A DNA stretch of 64,000 nucleotides from Pelagicoccus sp. SDUM812002. GTDB lineage: Bacteria > Verrucomicrobiota > Verrucomicrobiia > Opitutales > Opitutaceae. A program made the position numbers and the translations under genes. This document shows positions 20,547-28,525 of this stretch, piece by piece (the stretch's first letter is position 1; each line of letters begins with the position of its first letter). Below the pieces are notes generated by a model. The model saw only the letters and a list, made by a program, of their open reading frames with translations. It was not told where the DNA came from and ran no database searches. The stretch lies in assembly GCF_031127835.1 (NCBI RefSeq), contig NZ_JARXHX010000015.1, positions 1 to 64,000 on the forward strand. The letters run 5' to 3'.

Positions 20547-22385
20547 ATGAAATGCTTGTCCCTCGCGTCCTTCCTATCAGCAGCAACCATTTTCGCGAAT
20601 CCCGAAGCGATGGCAGAGAGGGAGATGCCTCCTGCCGTTCCCGCGCCTCCTCAGCCAATCTGCGCGCCGCAGGATTTCGGATCTGACGAAATAGCGACTT
20701 GGGAACCTGACCAAATCTTTCGATTAGCGGCTACTAGCGGGCCAGTGAGAGTGTGGATTGAAAAGGCGGAATCGACCGACGAAATCATCATCCAGCAGAG
20801 CAACAGTAATCCCTACTCCGTATTGCAGTCGGACACTGTGGCGGAGGGAGACTCAGCGTTTCGCTTAGCCAACGTAGGTTTCAGCGACATTTCAGTGATG
20901 CTCTCACCTACGATCACGGTTCAAAGCGGCACGAAACTCTTTTTCCAAAGCCAGTTGGGTTTCGCGACGCCGAACCAAGTCGCGCGCTTGCAGGTATTGG
21001 TAAACGGAACACCTACCGAAATGTGGTCGCGGGCGGGAAACAGCGACGGATCCGCACCGACTCAAGGGGGGTTCGAACTCGTAGAGATCGATTTGGCCGA
21101 CTTTGTCGGGCAGACGGTTTCGATTCGCTTTGTGTACGATTTCACCGGAGGCAGTGCATTCACCCAGTCAGACCTAGGCTGGGTGATCGACAACATTCAG
21201 ATCGGTACGAGCATAGCAGCTGATCCCTATAGCGAGGTGGGTAATCCGAGTGCCGCCGAAGTGTTGATTGTTGAAATGATCAATCGGTCCCGAGCAGACG
21301 CGGTCGCTGAAGCGACGCGGCTGAGGAACCTAACGGAAGCAAATGTCGTAAACGCGATTGATTTCTTCGATGTAGATCTCGACTTGATGGATGCCCAATT
21401 CGCAACTCTTCAGCAGACGACGCACCCACTCGCCATCAACCAGCGCCTGACCGCAGCTTCCCGTCTCCATAGTTTGGATATGTTCGACAATCAATTCCAA
21501 GGGCACACTTCTTCAGCTTCGCCACCTGATCCGTATTCGCCGGGCGATGGACCAGGCCAGCGAACTACCAAGAACGGTTTTGTGGGGAGCGTGGGAGAAA
21601 ACGTTTATGCATACGCGAAGTCCTACGAGCATATGCACGCTGGCTTCGATATCGATTGGGGAACAAGCGGCTCAACTGGTTTGAGCGTGGGAGGAATGCA
21701 AGACCCGCCTGGACACCGAAACAACATTCACACTCCAGGCCATCGCGAGATCGGCGTGGGTATAATCCATGGAACAAACGAATCAGTGGGGCCGATGATC
21801 GTGACGCAAAACCTCGGCATTCGCAGCGGATTCGACTCAGCTTTTCTGGTAGGAGTCACGATTCTCGACAGTGACAGTGACGCTTTCTACGATATTGATG
21901 AGGGACTAGGTGGGGTCCGAGTTGAAGTGGACGGCGCCCTTTTCTACACCGATAGCTCAAGCGAAGGTGCCTACGCGGTTCCGCTACCCGGAAATGGGGC
22001 GTACAGCGTGACATTCAGCAAAGCAGGTTACGCAACCCAAACAATTGCATTTGCGGTTTCTGACACCGAGAACGTGAAGATCGACTACCTAGCTATGGTC
22101 GCAGAGGAGGTGAACCAAGTTGATATGCTCAGCGTTGAACTCGTTGGCGATAGTACGCTACGGCTGCGAGTAAGTTATTCCGGTCCAAAGGAAGACTTGA
22201 GAGCGCAATCATCAGCCACTTTGGCAAGCGTCGGCTGGATCGACATCGAGTCCGTAGTGGCAGAACTAGGACAGGGCCTATATCAGATTGACGTTATCCC
22301 TGGTGCGTCGCCGTATTTCGTGCGAATCAAAGCTACGCAAGAAACGTCAGCGCAAAACGAATACATAGACGAGCAAAGCAAGTAG
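20547..22385 (+). CDS. Secreted CAP-domain (SCP/PR1-like) protein
   Basis: A 612-residue protein from the ATG at 20547, where the signal peptide MKCLSLASFLSAATIFANP begins. An N-terminal beta-sandwich region (about 50-225) precedes a CAP domain (about 250-430). The CAP domain contains RLTAASRLHSLDM, a GENVYAY motif and GHRNNIHTPGHREIGVG, the conserved His/Glu positions of the family. A carboxypeptidase-regulatory-like domain follows (about 435-515). CAP proteins are extracellular and of varied function. The 3' end overlaps the opposite-strand zinc-ribbon gene by 39 nt. Confidence 0.85.
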   Translation: MKCLSLASFLSAATIFANPEAMAEREMPPAVPAPPQPICAPQDFGSDEIATWEPDQIFRLAATSGPVRVWIEKAESTDEIIIQQSNSNPYSVLQSDTVAEGDSAFRLANVGFSDISVMLSPTITVQSGTKLFFQSQLGFATPNQVARLQVLVNGTPTEMWSRAGNSDGSAPTQGGFELVEIDLADFVGQTVSIRFVYDFTGGSAFTQSDLGWVIDNIQIGTSIAADPYSEVGNPSAAEVLIVEMINRSRADAVAEATRLRNLTEANVVNAIDFFDVDLDLMDAQFATLQQTTHPLAINQRLTAASRLHSLDMFDNQFQGHTSSASPPDPYSPGDGPGQRTTKNGFVGSVGENVYAYAKSYEHMHAGFDIDWGTSGSTGLSVGGMQDPPGHRNNIHTPGHREIGVGIIHGTNESVGPMIVTQNLGIRSGFDSAFLVGVTILDSDSDAFYDIDEGLGGVRVEVDGALFYTDSSSEGAYAVPLPGNGAYSVTFSKAGYATQTIAFAVSDTENVKIDYLAMVAEEVNQVDMLSVELVGDSTLRLRVSYSGPKEDLRAQSSATLASVGWIDIESVVAELGQGLYQIDVIPGASPYFVRIKATQETSAQNEYIDEQSK

Positions 22386-22586
22386 GCCTAGCGTGATGAT
22401 CGTCCCAAGGATGCGGCCGTTTTCTGGCTCACGCTCAGATTGATCATCAGGCAGGTCGAGGTCGTCGTACATAGCATCTTCGTTCCATCCCGTTTCCGGG
22501 CAACTTCCGCAGCTTTCGCAGGCGGAGGCACCCTCCTCCACGTATTCCCCACAATTGGGGCAATAGCCTGGGGGGACGAAGCTCAC
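22347..22586 (-). CDS. Zinc-ribbon protein with C-terminal membrane helix
   Basis: A 79-residue protein: zinc ribbon YCPNCGEYVEEGASACESCGSC (C-x2-C twice), an acidic linker, then one C-terminal membrane helix (about 59-78). The tail-anchored ribbon is probably on the cytoplasmic side. Its ATG lies inside the stop of the S4-domain gene (ATGA, 4-nt overlap), so the pair is cotranslated. Function is unknown. Confidence 0.8.
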   Translation of the reverse strand: MSFVPPGYCPNCGEYVEEGASACESCGSCPETGWNEDAMYDDLDLPDDQSEREPENGRILGTIITLGLLALLVYVFVLR

Positions 22587-22825
22587 TCTGGTTTTGCCAC
22601 GATCGTGATTTCCAAATCAGCGACTTGTACCCGGTTTCCGGCTACCAATTTTCGGCGAACGCGGGTTTCCGTTTCACCATCCACAGAAACATGTCCTGAG
22701 CCTATCAGCTGCTTCGCTTCTCCGCCGCTCATGACGATGTTCTCGAATTTCAGCAGCTTGTTAAGCTCGACGTACTCTTCGCGCAAAGCGACTTCACGAC
22801 GCTCATGTATTGACTCTTCGGACAT
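22583..22825 (-). CDS. S4-domain RNA-binding protein (YbcJ-like)
   Basis: An 80-residue protein made almost entirely of an S4 domain: EYVELNKLLKFENIVMSGGEAKQLI, then GHVSVDGETETRVRRKLVAG, which resemble YbcJ/RqcP-type small RNA-binding proteins. The frame is open far upstream, but the ATG at 22823-22825 begins the domain and the upstream part overlaps the neighbouring gene. It is coupled to the zinc-ribbon gene. Confidence 0.88.
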   Translation of the reverse strand: MSEESIHERREVALREEYVELNKLLKFENIVMSGGEAKQLIGSGHVSVDGETETRVRRKLVAGNRVQVADLEITIVAKPE

Positions 22826-22878
22826 GCCAGAAACGTACTCCCTCCTTGGGCAGCAACAATCAAAAAATCTCTGTAGAA

Positions 22879-23556
22879 CTAGCCAATCGCTTCCACTCGT
22901 TTCCTGCCGATTACGCTCACCAACAACACGAAGAAACAAAGCACGAGTTGAAAGAGCGGTAGCTGCAACGGACTCGGCATCGAGTAAATGAAGGCTGTCC
23001 CGGGAATCCAAACCACCCATATCGCCACCAGAACGCCCAGCACTTCTAGGAGGAAAAAATCCCTGTCCAACTCCTTCGTGAAACGCCTCCACGAAAAACC
23101 GCAATCCTTCCAACGGTAAAGCAAGGCAGTTGCAGGGGCCGACCAGATGGGGCAGAAAACGAATTGGTCGAAGAGCACCTTCTTAACGACGGTTAGCGTT
23201 TGGGTGTCGTCGCCAAACATCACTGCCTGCATTCGGTAGAGGAAGTCGATTTCGATTCCTTTCCAGCTCCACACTCCCAGGAAAAACGCCCCTACCACCC
23301 AAAAGTCAGAGCGCTCTACCTTCCCTACGGATGCTAGGTAAAGGAACGGAATCAAGCCTCCGAATACGCCAGTCGAAAGCATCGAATACCAGTATCCGTA
23401 CTCCACTTTCACCTCAGCGATCCATTCGTAGGCGCCTCTGGCTTCTGGCCGCAAGTAATACACACCGACTACGACACATGCTATTGCCTGAAGGATGAGC
23501 CCAGGTAATAAGTTTGTCCTAACTCCTTCGGTACAACGCTTCAGCAATAAGTTCAT
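22879..23556 (-). CDS. Mpv17/PMP22-like integral membrane protein
   Basis: A 225-residue protein with about five membrane segments. The C-terminal half parallels eukaryotic Mpv17/PMP22 proteins: VVKKVLFDQFVFCP (Mpv17 has a KK-x-L-x-DQ-x2-F-x-P block), then FTKELDRDFF, IWVVWIPGTAFIYSMP and PLFQLVLCFFVLLVS in the same order and spacing. The match is by eye, so a profile search is needed. The ATG at 23554-23556 lies one base after the methyltransferase-like gene's stop. Family members are mitochondrial or peroxisomal channels; a role here is unknown. Confidence 0.65.
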   Translation of the reverse strand: MNLLLKRCTEGVRTNLLPGLILQAIACVVVGVYYLRPEARGAYEWIAEVKVEYGYWYSMLSTGVFGGLIPFLYLASVGKVERSDFWVVGAFFLGVWSWKGIEIDFLYRMQAVMFGDDTQTLTVVKKVLFDQFVFCPIWSAPATALLYRWKDCGFSWRRFTKELDRDFFLLEVLGVLVAIWVVWIPGTAFIYSMPSPLQLPLFQLVLCFFVLLVSVIGRKRVEAIG

Positions 23557-23557
23557 T

Positions 23558-24280
23558 TCAAACACGTTTGGCTACGTAAACCGCGCCGCAAGATTTTCCC
23601 TTGGTGACGGGATTTGCGAATACAACTTTATGGGCCTGAACTTCACCAAAAATCTTTCCTAAATGTTGAGTAAAACCTTCCTCTGGCTCCCCGTCAGCCC
23701 ACAAGGCGAATACACCGCGCGGCTTTAGGCGGGTCGCCATCTCGCGAAGCCCTTCTTCCGTATAGAACCGCGTATTGGTTTGATGGAGAACGTTGGTGGG
23801 CGTGTGGTCGATATCCAGCAAGATGGCATCGTGCTTCTTTTCTGGGTACAGCGGGTCGAAACTCTTTTTAACATCGCTAGACAAGCCGAAGAAGTCCTCA
23901 TGCACGAGCCTGCAGCGCTCGTCCAAATTCAAAGTCTCTCCCATCGGCACCAGTCCCTTTTGGTGCCATTCGATCACAGGTTTTAGATAATCCACCACCA
24001 CGAGCGAGTTGATCCGGCTATCCTCGAGCGCTGAAACCGCAGTGTATCCCAGTCCAAGGCCGCCTACTACGACGTCCAGTTCCTCGCCTTCCGTCGCTGC
24101 CAGCCCAAGTTTCGATAGTTGCCACTCCGCTTCATGATACAGCGAGGACATCAAGAAGTATTCCCCTAGTTTCACTTCGAAAATATCAAGATCGCCCAAT
24201 TGCGGAAGGCGTCGTCTGCGTAGCATCAAATCGCCCAATTCAGTCGGCTGATAATCCAATTCCTCGTAGTCAAAACTCAT
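23558..24280 (-). CDS. Spermidine-synthase-like methyltransferase-fold protein
   Basis: A 240-residue Rossmann-fold protein starting at MSFDYEELDYQPTELG (ATG 24278-24280). The fold shows VVVGGLGLGYTAVSAL (nucleotide-binding loop), LVVVDYLKPVIEWH (acidic end of strand 2) and DAILLDIDHTPTN. It resembles the spermidine synthase family that includes many proteins without proven polyamine activity. It is followed within one base by the Mpv17-like gene, so the two form a small operon. Confidence 0.8.
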   Translation of the reverse strand: MSFDYEELDYQPTELGDLMLRRRRLPQLGDLDIFEVKLGEYFLMSSLYHEAEWQLSKLGLAATEGEELDVVVGGLGLGYTAVSALEDSRINSLVVVDYLKPVIEWHQKGLVPMGETLNLDERCRLVHEDFFGLSSDVKKSFDPLYPEKKHDAILLDIDHTPTNVLHQTNTRFYTEEGLREMATRLKPRGVFALWADGEPEEGFTQHLGKIFGEVQAHKVVFANPVTKGKSCGAVYVAKRV

Positions 24281-24488
24281 AGCGGCATCCACAAGGCCCG
24301 CTCGCTGTAAACAAGCCAACTTAAAAATAAACCTTGCGGTTTCTCATTTCCCTGTCATCGACCGCACCTTCACATCGTGAGCTGGGGCTACTTGTTGGGA
24401 CAATTTATGGCTGCCGGCTTATAATCAGATCGTTTTGGGCAACGCACGACGCGTATCGCCGACTCGGTCAATTAGCCAAAAGCAGACC

Positions 24489-26294
24489 ATGTCTGAACAA
24501 GAAATCGAACAGAAAAACTCTGTCCGCTTTGCGGATCTATCTCTAAGTCAACCGGTACAAGACGCCCTCGTCGAGATCGGTTACGAAACGCCCTCGCCTA
24601 TCCAGGCCAAGGCCATTCCCGTCGTCCTTTCTGGACGCGACCTCATCGGTCAGGCGCAAACGGGCACGGGTAAGACCGCAGCCTTTGCATTGCCTCTGCT
24701 ATCGATGCTGGACCCGCAGGACGAAGGCCCCAAGGCCATCATCCTCGCTCCAACCCGTGAACTCGCCTTACAAGTTTCCGAAGCGATCTCGAACTATGGA
24801 CGCAACGTCAAGAAGCTCGGCGTAACCGCCATCTACGGCGGCACCGACTTCACTCGCCAGTTCCGTGCCCTCGAGCGCAAGCCGGCAATCGTAGTCGGCA
24901 CTCCGGGCCGTATCATGGACCATATCCGCCGCGGCAGCCTCGACCTGTCACGCATCTCGCACGTCATTCTAGACGAAGCTGACGAAATGCTGCGCATGGG
25001 ATTCATCGAAGACGTCGAATGGATTCTCGAGCACACGCCAGCCGATCGTCAAACCGCGCTCTTCTCGGCGACCATGCCTCCACGGATCGCAGCAATCGCT
25101 AAGAAGCAACTAAAGGACCCAGTCACCGTCGCTATTAAGACAAGTACTGCCACCGTCTCGACTGTTCGCCAGCGCTTCATCAAGTGCAACGGCATGCGGC
25201 ACAAGATTGAGGTTTTGGGTAACCTGCTTGAAACGGAGGAGCGCGACGCCGCTATCGTCTTCACCCGCACCAAGTCCGCCGCCAGCGAAATCGCAGACGA
25301 GCTTGCCGGATCCGGCCACTCTGTGGAAGCCATCCATGGTGACATTTCCCAAGCCAAGCGCGAACGCGCCGTCTCGATGTTGAAGGAAGGCAAGATCGAC
25401 ATACTCGTCGCAACCGACGTGGCCGCTCGCGGCCTCGACGTCGACCGCATTTCGCACGTATTCAATTTTGACATACCCGACGACGCCGAACCTTACATCC
25501 ACCGTATCGGACGCGCTGGACGAGCCGGACGCAGCGGCGAAGCCATCCTCCTCCTGACCAAGCGAGACTTCCGCAAGCTCCGCAACATTGAGGACACGAC
25601 GCGTCAGCAAATGCAGCCCATGCCGCCTCCTTCGAGGGAGCTGATCGCCCAAATCCGCCAGACCAAATTGGAAAAGCAAATCGGGGAGATTATAACCGAG
25701 GGCAAAATCAGCCGCGAACTCACCTCCGTAACCGATGCCCTCGCAGGCCTCGAAACCGACGCTGAAACACTCGCCGCTGCCCTGCTCAAAATGCTGCAGG
25801 CCGGAAAAGCCCTACCTTCCAGCTCTTCCAGTGCTGCTTCCTTCGACCGCGAACCGCGGCGCGAATCGCGTGATTTCCGCGAATCTCGCGGACCACGAGG
25901 CGACCGAGACTTCGACCGCGACCGTGGACCACGTCGCGAACGCCCGAGCCGCGATCGTGATTTCGAATCTCCACGCAGTCGACCTGAGCGCGCTGAACGC
26001 TCGGAACGTCGTGCTGAGGCACCACCTCCAGAAGGTGACATCGAGCGTTACCGCGTCGAAGTTGGGCACAATCATCAAGTGAAGCCCGGTAACATCGTGG
26101 GAGCTATCGCCAACGAAGCGGGACTCGAGGCAAAGTTCATCGGCCGGATCGAAATCTACGATGACCACAGCACTGTCGACCTTCCCAAGGGCATGCCCAA
26201 GGAAGTGCTCAAAATGCTCAAGAAGGCTTGGGTATCCGGCCAACAATTACAAATGTCGCGTGTCGTTGAAAAACGCCGCAACCACTTCGAATAG
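24489..26294 (+). CDS. deaD: DEAD-box RNA helicase (CsdA/DeaD type)
   Basis: A 601-residue protein from ATG 24489. Helicase core: Q motif FADLSLSQPVQDALVEIGY, AQTGTGKT, DEAD, SAT and HRIGRAGRAGRSGEA. An Arg/Asp/Glu/Ser-rich low-complexity tail (about 455-525) precedes a DbpA-type RNA-binding domain (about 530-600, with NIVGAIANEAGLEAKFIGRI). Such helicases unwind structured RNA in ribosome assembly and mRNA decay, mainly in the cold. A perfect terminator follows 12 nt after the stop. Confidence 0.95.
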   Translation: MSEQEIEQKNSVRFADLSLSQPVQDALVEIGYETPSPIQAKAIPVVLSGRDLIGQAQTGTGKTAAFALPLLSMLDPQDEGPKAIILAPTRELALQVSEAISNYGRNVKKLGVTAIYGGTDFTRQFRALERKPAIVVGTPGRIMDHIRRGSLDLSRISHVILDEADEMLRMGFIEDVEWILEHTPADRQTALFSATMPPRIAAIAKKQLKDPVTVAIKTSTATVSTVRQRFIKCNGMRHKIEVLGNLLETEERDAAIVFTRTKSAASEIADELAGSGHSVEAIHGDISQAKRERAVSMLKEGKIDILVATDVAARGLDVDRISHVFNFDIPDDAEPYIHRIGRAGRAGRSGEAILLLTKRDFRKLRNIEDTTRQQMQPMPPPSRELIAQIRQTKLEKQIGEIITEGKISRELTSVTDALAGLETDAETLAAALLKMLQAGKALPSSSSSAASFDREPRRESRDFRESRGPRGDRDFDRDRGPRRERPSRDRDFESPRSRPERAERSERRAEAPPPEGDIERYRVEVGHNHQVKPGNIVGAIANEAGLEAKFIGRIEIYDDHSTVDLPKGMPKEVLKMLKKAWVSGQQLQMSRVVEKRRNHFE

Positions 26295-26305
26295 TAAATT
26301 TCCGC

Positions 26306-26342
26306 AAAGCCGTTCTCGCATCAAAACGAGAACGGCTTTTTC
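26306..26342 (+). terminator. Intrinsic terminator after deaD
   Basis: A perfect 13-bp stem, aaagccgttctcg at 26306-26318 pairing with 26327-26339, has an 8-nt loop and ends in a T-rich tail. Confidence 0.95.
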
Positions 26343-26363
26343 TTGCCCAACCACCACGGACCG

Positions 26364-26501
26364 ATGGAAGAAAAAGACAACCAGCCAGTACCCGCCTGCC
26401 AGAGCTGTGGAGCGCTACTACCGAGCGAGAGCAAGTTACCTGTCTGCGATGAATGTTTCACCGAGTCGTGCGACAGTTGTTGCTCCGACGACACCGATTG
26501 A
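26364..26501 (+). CDS. 45-residue zinc-ribbon-like miniprotein
   Basis: A short gene in the gap between the deaD terminator and the rhodanese gene, running ATG 26364 to TGA 26501. The product has C12-x2-C15 (CQSCG) and C28-x2-C31 (CDEC), the spacing of a small zinc ribbon, then a cysteine-rich tail with C36, C39 and C40. It ends 13 nt before the rhodanese start, so both may share a transcript. Evidence is the motif alone; its small size leaves some doubt. Confidence 0.6.
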   Translation: MEEKDNQPVPACQSCGALLPSESKLPVCDECFTESCDSCCSDDTD

Positions 26502-26514
26502 AATAAGCTTCCGT

Positions 26515-26901
26515 ATGAAAGTTTTCCTCAGCGCCATCAGTTTGTTCCTCTCATTCGCTCCCCCACTCTTTTCCGAAACCGAGCAAGCCGAAGCGAATCG
26601 CTTTGCTGCTCTCATCGAAAAAGAGAACACCTTGCTGGTTGACGTTCGAACTCCAGATGAAACGAGACAGGAAAAGATAGAAGGGGCCATCGAGTTCGAT
26701 TTTTACGCAGATGACTTCGCCCAAAAAGTTCTACAGCTTCCCAAGGACAAGACTCTTTTGCTCTATTGTCGTTCCGGTAATCGCAGCGGCCAAGCTGCAC
26801 AGCTGCTTGAGTCCAAAGGCTACGATCAGTTGGTCAACCTTGAGGGCGGTATCAAGGCATGGAAAGAGGCGAACCTGCCCATCGTAAACGACGAAGATTA
26901 A
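26515..26901 (+). CDS. Secreted single-domain rhodanese
   Basis: A 128-residue protein from ATG 26515, where a signal peptide (MKVFLSAISLFLSFAPPLFS) begins. The rhodanese domain has LVDVRTPDE and the active-site loop YCRSGNRSGQAA, with Cys as the sulfur-carrying nucleophile. It probably acts in the periplasm as a sulfurtransferase. The open frame extends 5' into deaD but is not expected to be used. The amidase gene begins 6 nt later. Confidence 0.9.
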   Translation: MKVFLSAISLFLSFAPPLFSETEQAEANRFAALIEKENTLLVDVRTPDETRQEKIEGAIEFDFYADDFAQKVLQLPKDKTLLLYCRSGNRSGQAAQLLESKGYDQLVNLEGGIKAWKEANLPIVNDED

Positions 26902-26907
26902 GATAAA

Positions 26908-28197
26908 ATGGGGCAAACGCCACCCAAGCACAAGTCCATAGCAGATTGGAAAGAGCTAGCCAGCGCTTCGCCAGAGGCCGCTGCCTGCGCTTACTCGGAC
27001 TCCCTCAAGGCGATTCCGGAGGAAGCCAAACGGCGGGTATTCGCCGCACTCCCATCTCACGACGAACTTGTCGAAGCCTTTGCGGTGTCCAAATCTCAGG
27101 CGATCCGTCCCCTCGCTGGCGTACCTTTCCTCCTCAAGGATCTGTATGATTTTCCTGGATACCCTACCACTGCCTCTTCAAGTTTCCTGACCGAGGTGCG
27201 ACCGCCAAGTGAATCGGAATCAGCCCTTTCAATGGACCTTAGGACGCAAGGTGCGGTGTTTGCTGGCAAGACACATCTCAATGAGTTCGCTTACGGACTA
27301 TCTGGCGAGAACCTTACGTTTGGCGACTGTCCCCACCCTGTTTTCCCCGACCGCCTCAGCGGCGGGTCTAGCAGTGGTTCTGCGTGGGCTGTGAGAAGCG
27401 GCATCGCCCCGCTCGCCACCGGAACTGACACTGCCGGCTCCATTCGGGTGCCTTCAGCCTGGTGCGGACTTTGGGGAATTCGGTTCGCTCCGAACAAGTG
27501 GTCGACCGAGGGATGCTTCCCGCTAGCCCCTAAGTTCGATACGGCTGGATGGATGACAGCCACCTCCGAGGACATGGCCATAGCCATTAACGCACTGCTT
27601 GTCCCCAGGAGGACTTCTTCTTCAGAACCCAAGGGACTAAACCTGATTGGTGCGGTGTCAAATCTGACGCCTTCGTTTCGTATCCGATCTGCGGATATAC
27701 TAGACCGACTAAACCTCTCAAGCGAAAGCGATGCGCTTGACGCGTATTACCGAGACACGAAAGACTCTCCTTTCAGCTATGCCGTCTTGCAGAGCCGGGA
27801 CGCTTTTCAGGTTCATCGAGAATGGCTCGACGAATACAAGGAGCGCTACGATCCGGTTGTATGGGCTCGTCTCGACCGAGCTCGCCACTGGAGCGACGAG
27901 CAGGTTAAGAAGGCGATCCAAGCCGAAGAAGCTACCAAAGGATTTTTCGCGCGGTGTTTCGAAAGTTACGACTTTATCGTGCTTCCGGCGACTCAATCCC
28001 CAGCGATCAAAGCGACGGAGCATACGGACACGTTTCGCAATGAACTACTAGCCATCACTGCTCCAGCTAGTGTTGCACGAACGCCCGTGCTTACAATTCC
28101 GATACACCTTGATAACGGGGCAAGCCAGGGGTTGCAGATTCTCTATCGCGACGGAGAGTCTGATCTGCCGCTACGATTAATCGAAACGCTTTCGTAG
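26908..28197 (+). CDS. Amidase-signature family hydrolase
   Basis: A 429-residue amidase-signature enzyme. The Ser-cisSer-Lys triad is K77 (LLKD), S154 or S155 (in SGGSSSGSA) and S178 (GTDTAGSIR), with the usual 24-residue serine spacing. The family includes GatA, fatty-acid amide hydrolase and AtzF. This copy lacks neighbours such as gatB or gatC, so a stand-alone amidase is more likely than the tRNA amidotransferase subunit. It lies 6 nt after the rhodanese gene. Confidence 0.9.
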   Translation: MGQTPPKHKSIADWKELASASPEAAACAYSDSLKAIPEEAKRRVFAALPSHDELVEAFAVSKSQAIRPLAGVPFLLKDLYDFPGYPTTASSSFLTEVRPPSESESALSMDLRTQGAVFAGKTHLNEFAYGLSGENLTFGDCPHPVFPDRLSGGSSSGSAWAVRSGIAPLATGTDTAGSIRVPSAWCGLWGIRFAPNKWSTEGCFPLAPKFDTAGWMTATSEDMAIAINALLVPRRTSSSEPKGLNLIGAVSNLTPSFRIRSADILDRLNLSSESDALDAYYRDTKDSPFSYAVLQSRDAFQVHREWLDEYKERYDPVVWARLDRARHWSDEQVKKAIQAEEATKGFFARCFESYDFIVLPATQSPAIKATEHTDTFRNELLAITAPASVARTPVLTIPIHLDNGASQGLQILYRDGESDLPLRLIETLS

Positions 28198-28210
28198 CCC
28201 TTACGAAAAG

Positions 28211-28404
28211 CTACTGCTTGTCGATCTTAGTGAGTTTTGATCCTTCGAGCGAGAGGTTGTACAGTAAGCCCTTACTACCGAAAACGAAGGCTACGACTGA
28301 TTTGCTTTGGCATCAACAAGCACTCTGTTCTTCGCTGCGAAGGCAGTGGTGGTACGAGCAGGATCGTGATGAATGCGAGAAGCCCCGTCTTCTCGTAATC
28401 GCAT
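28211..28404 (-). pseudogene. Frameshifted gene remnant (C-terminal fragment)
   Basis: The 328-nt gap after the amidase gene contains protein-like sequence on the minus strand in two frames. From ATG 28404 one frame gives AFAAKNRVLVDAKANQS and stops at 28291-28293. A second frame, open from about 28312, gives VVAFVFGSKGLLYNLSLEG and ends at 28211-28213. Joined, they read as one continuous C-terminus with a frameshift at 28294-28312. The GLLYNLSLEGSKLTKID string is reminiscent of SYLF/Ysc84-type lipid-binding proteins, which is a weak guess. Confidence 0.4.
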
Positions 28405-28465
28405 AATTTGAATTCTGGGGGGTACGTCAGGACGGACTAACGCTTATTTTGCTCCGTAGACGCCA

Positions 28466-28504
28466 GAAAAAGGGCGTTCCGGTGTCGGTGACCAGAACGC
28501 CCTT
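28466..28504 (-). terminator. Intrinsic terminator of the Fn3/Ig protein gene
   Basis: A perfect 10-bp inverted repeat (aagggcgttc at 28470-28479 with gaacgccctt at 28495-28504) is followed on the minus strand by five T residues. It lies 22 nt after the stop of the gene at 28526. Confidence 0.92.
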
Positions 28505-28525
28505 CGGCGAATCTTATGGCTAATT

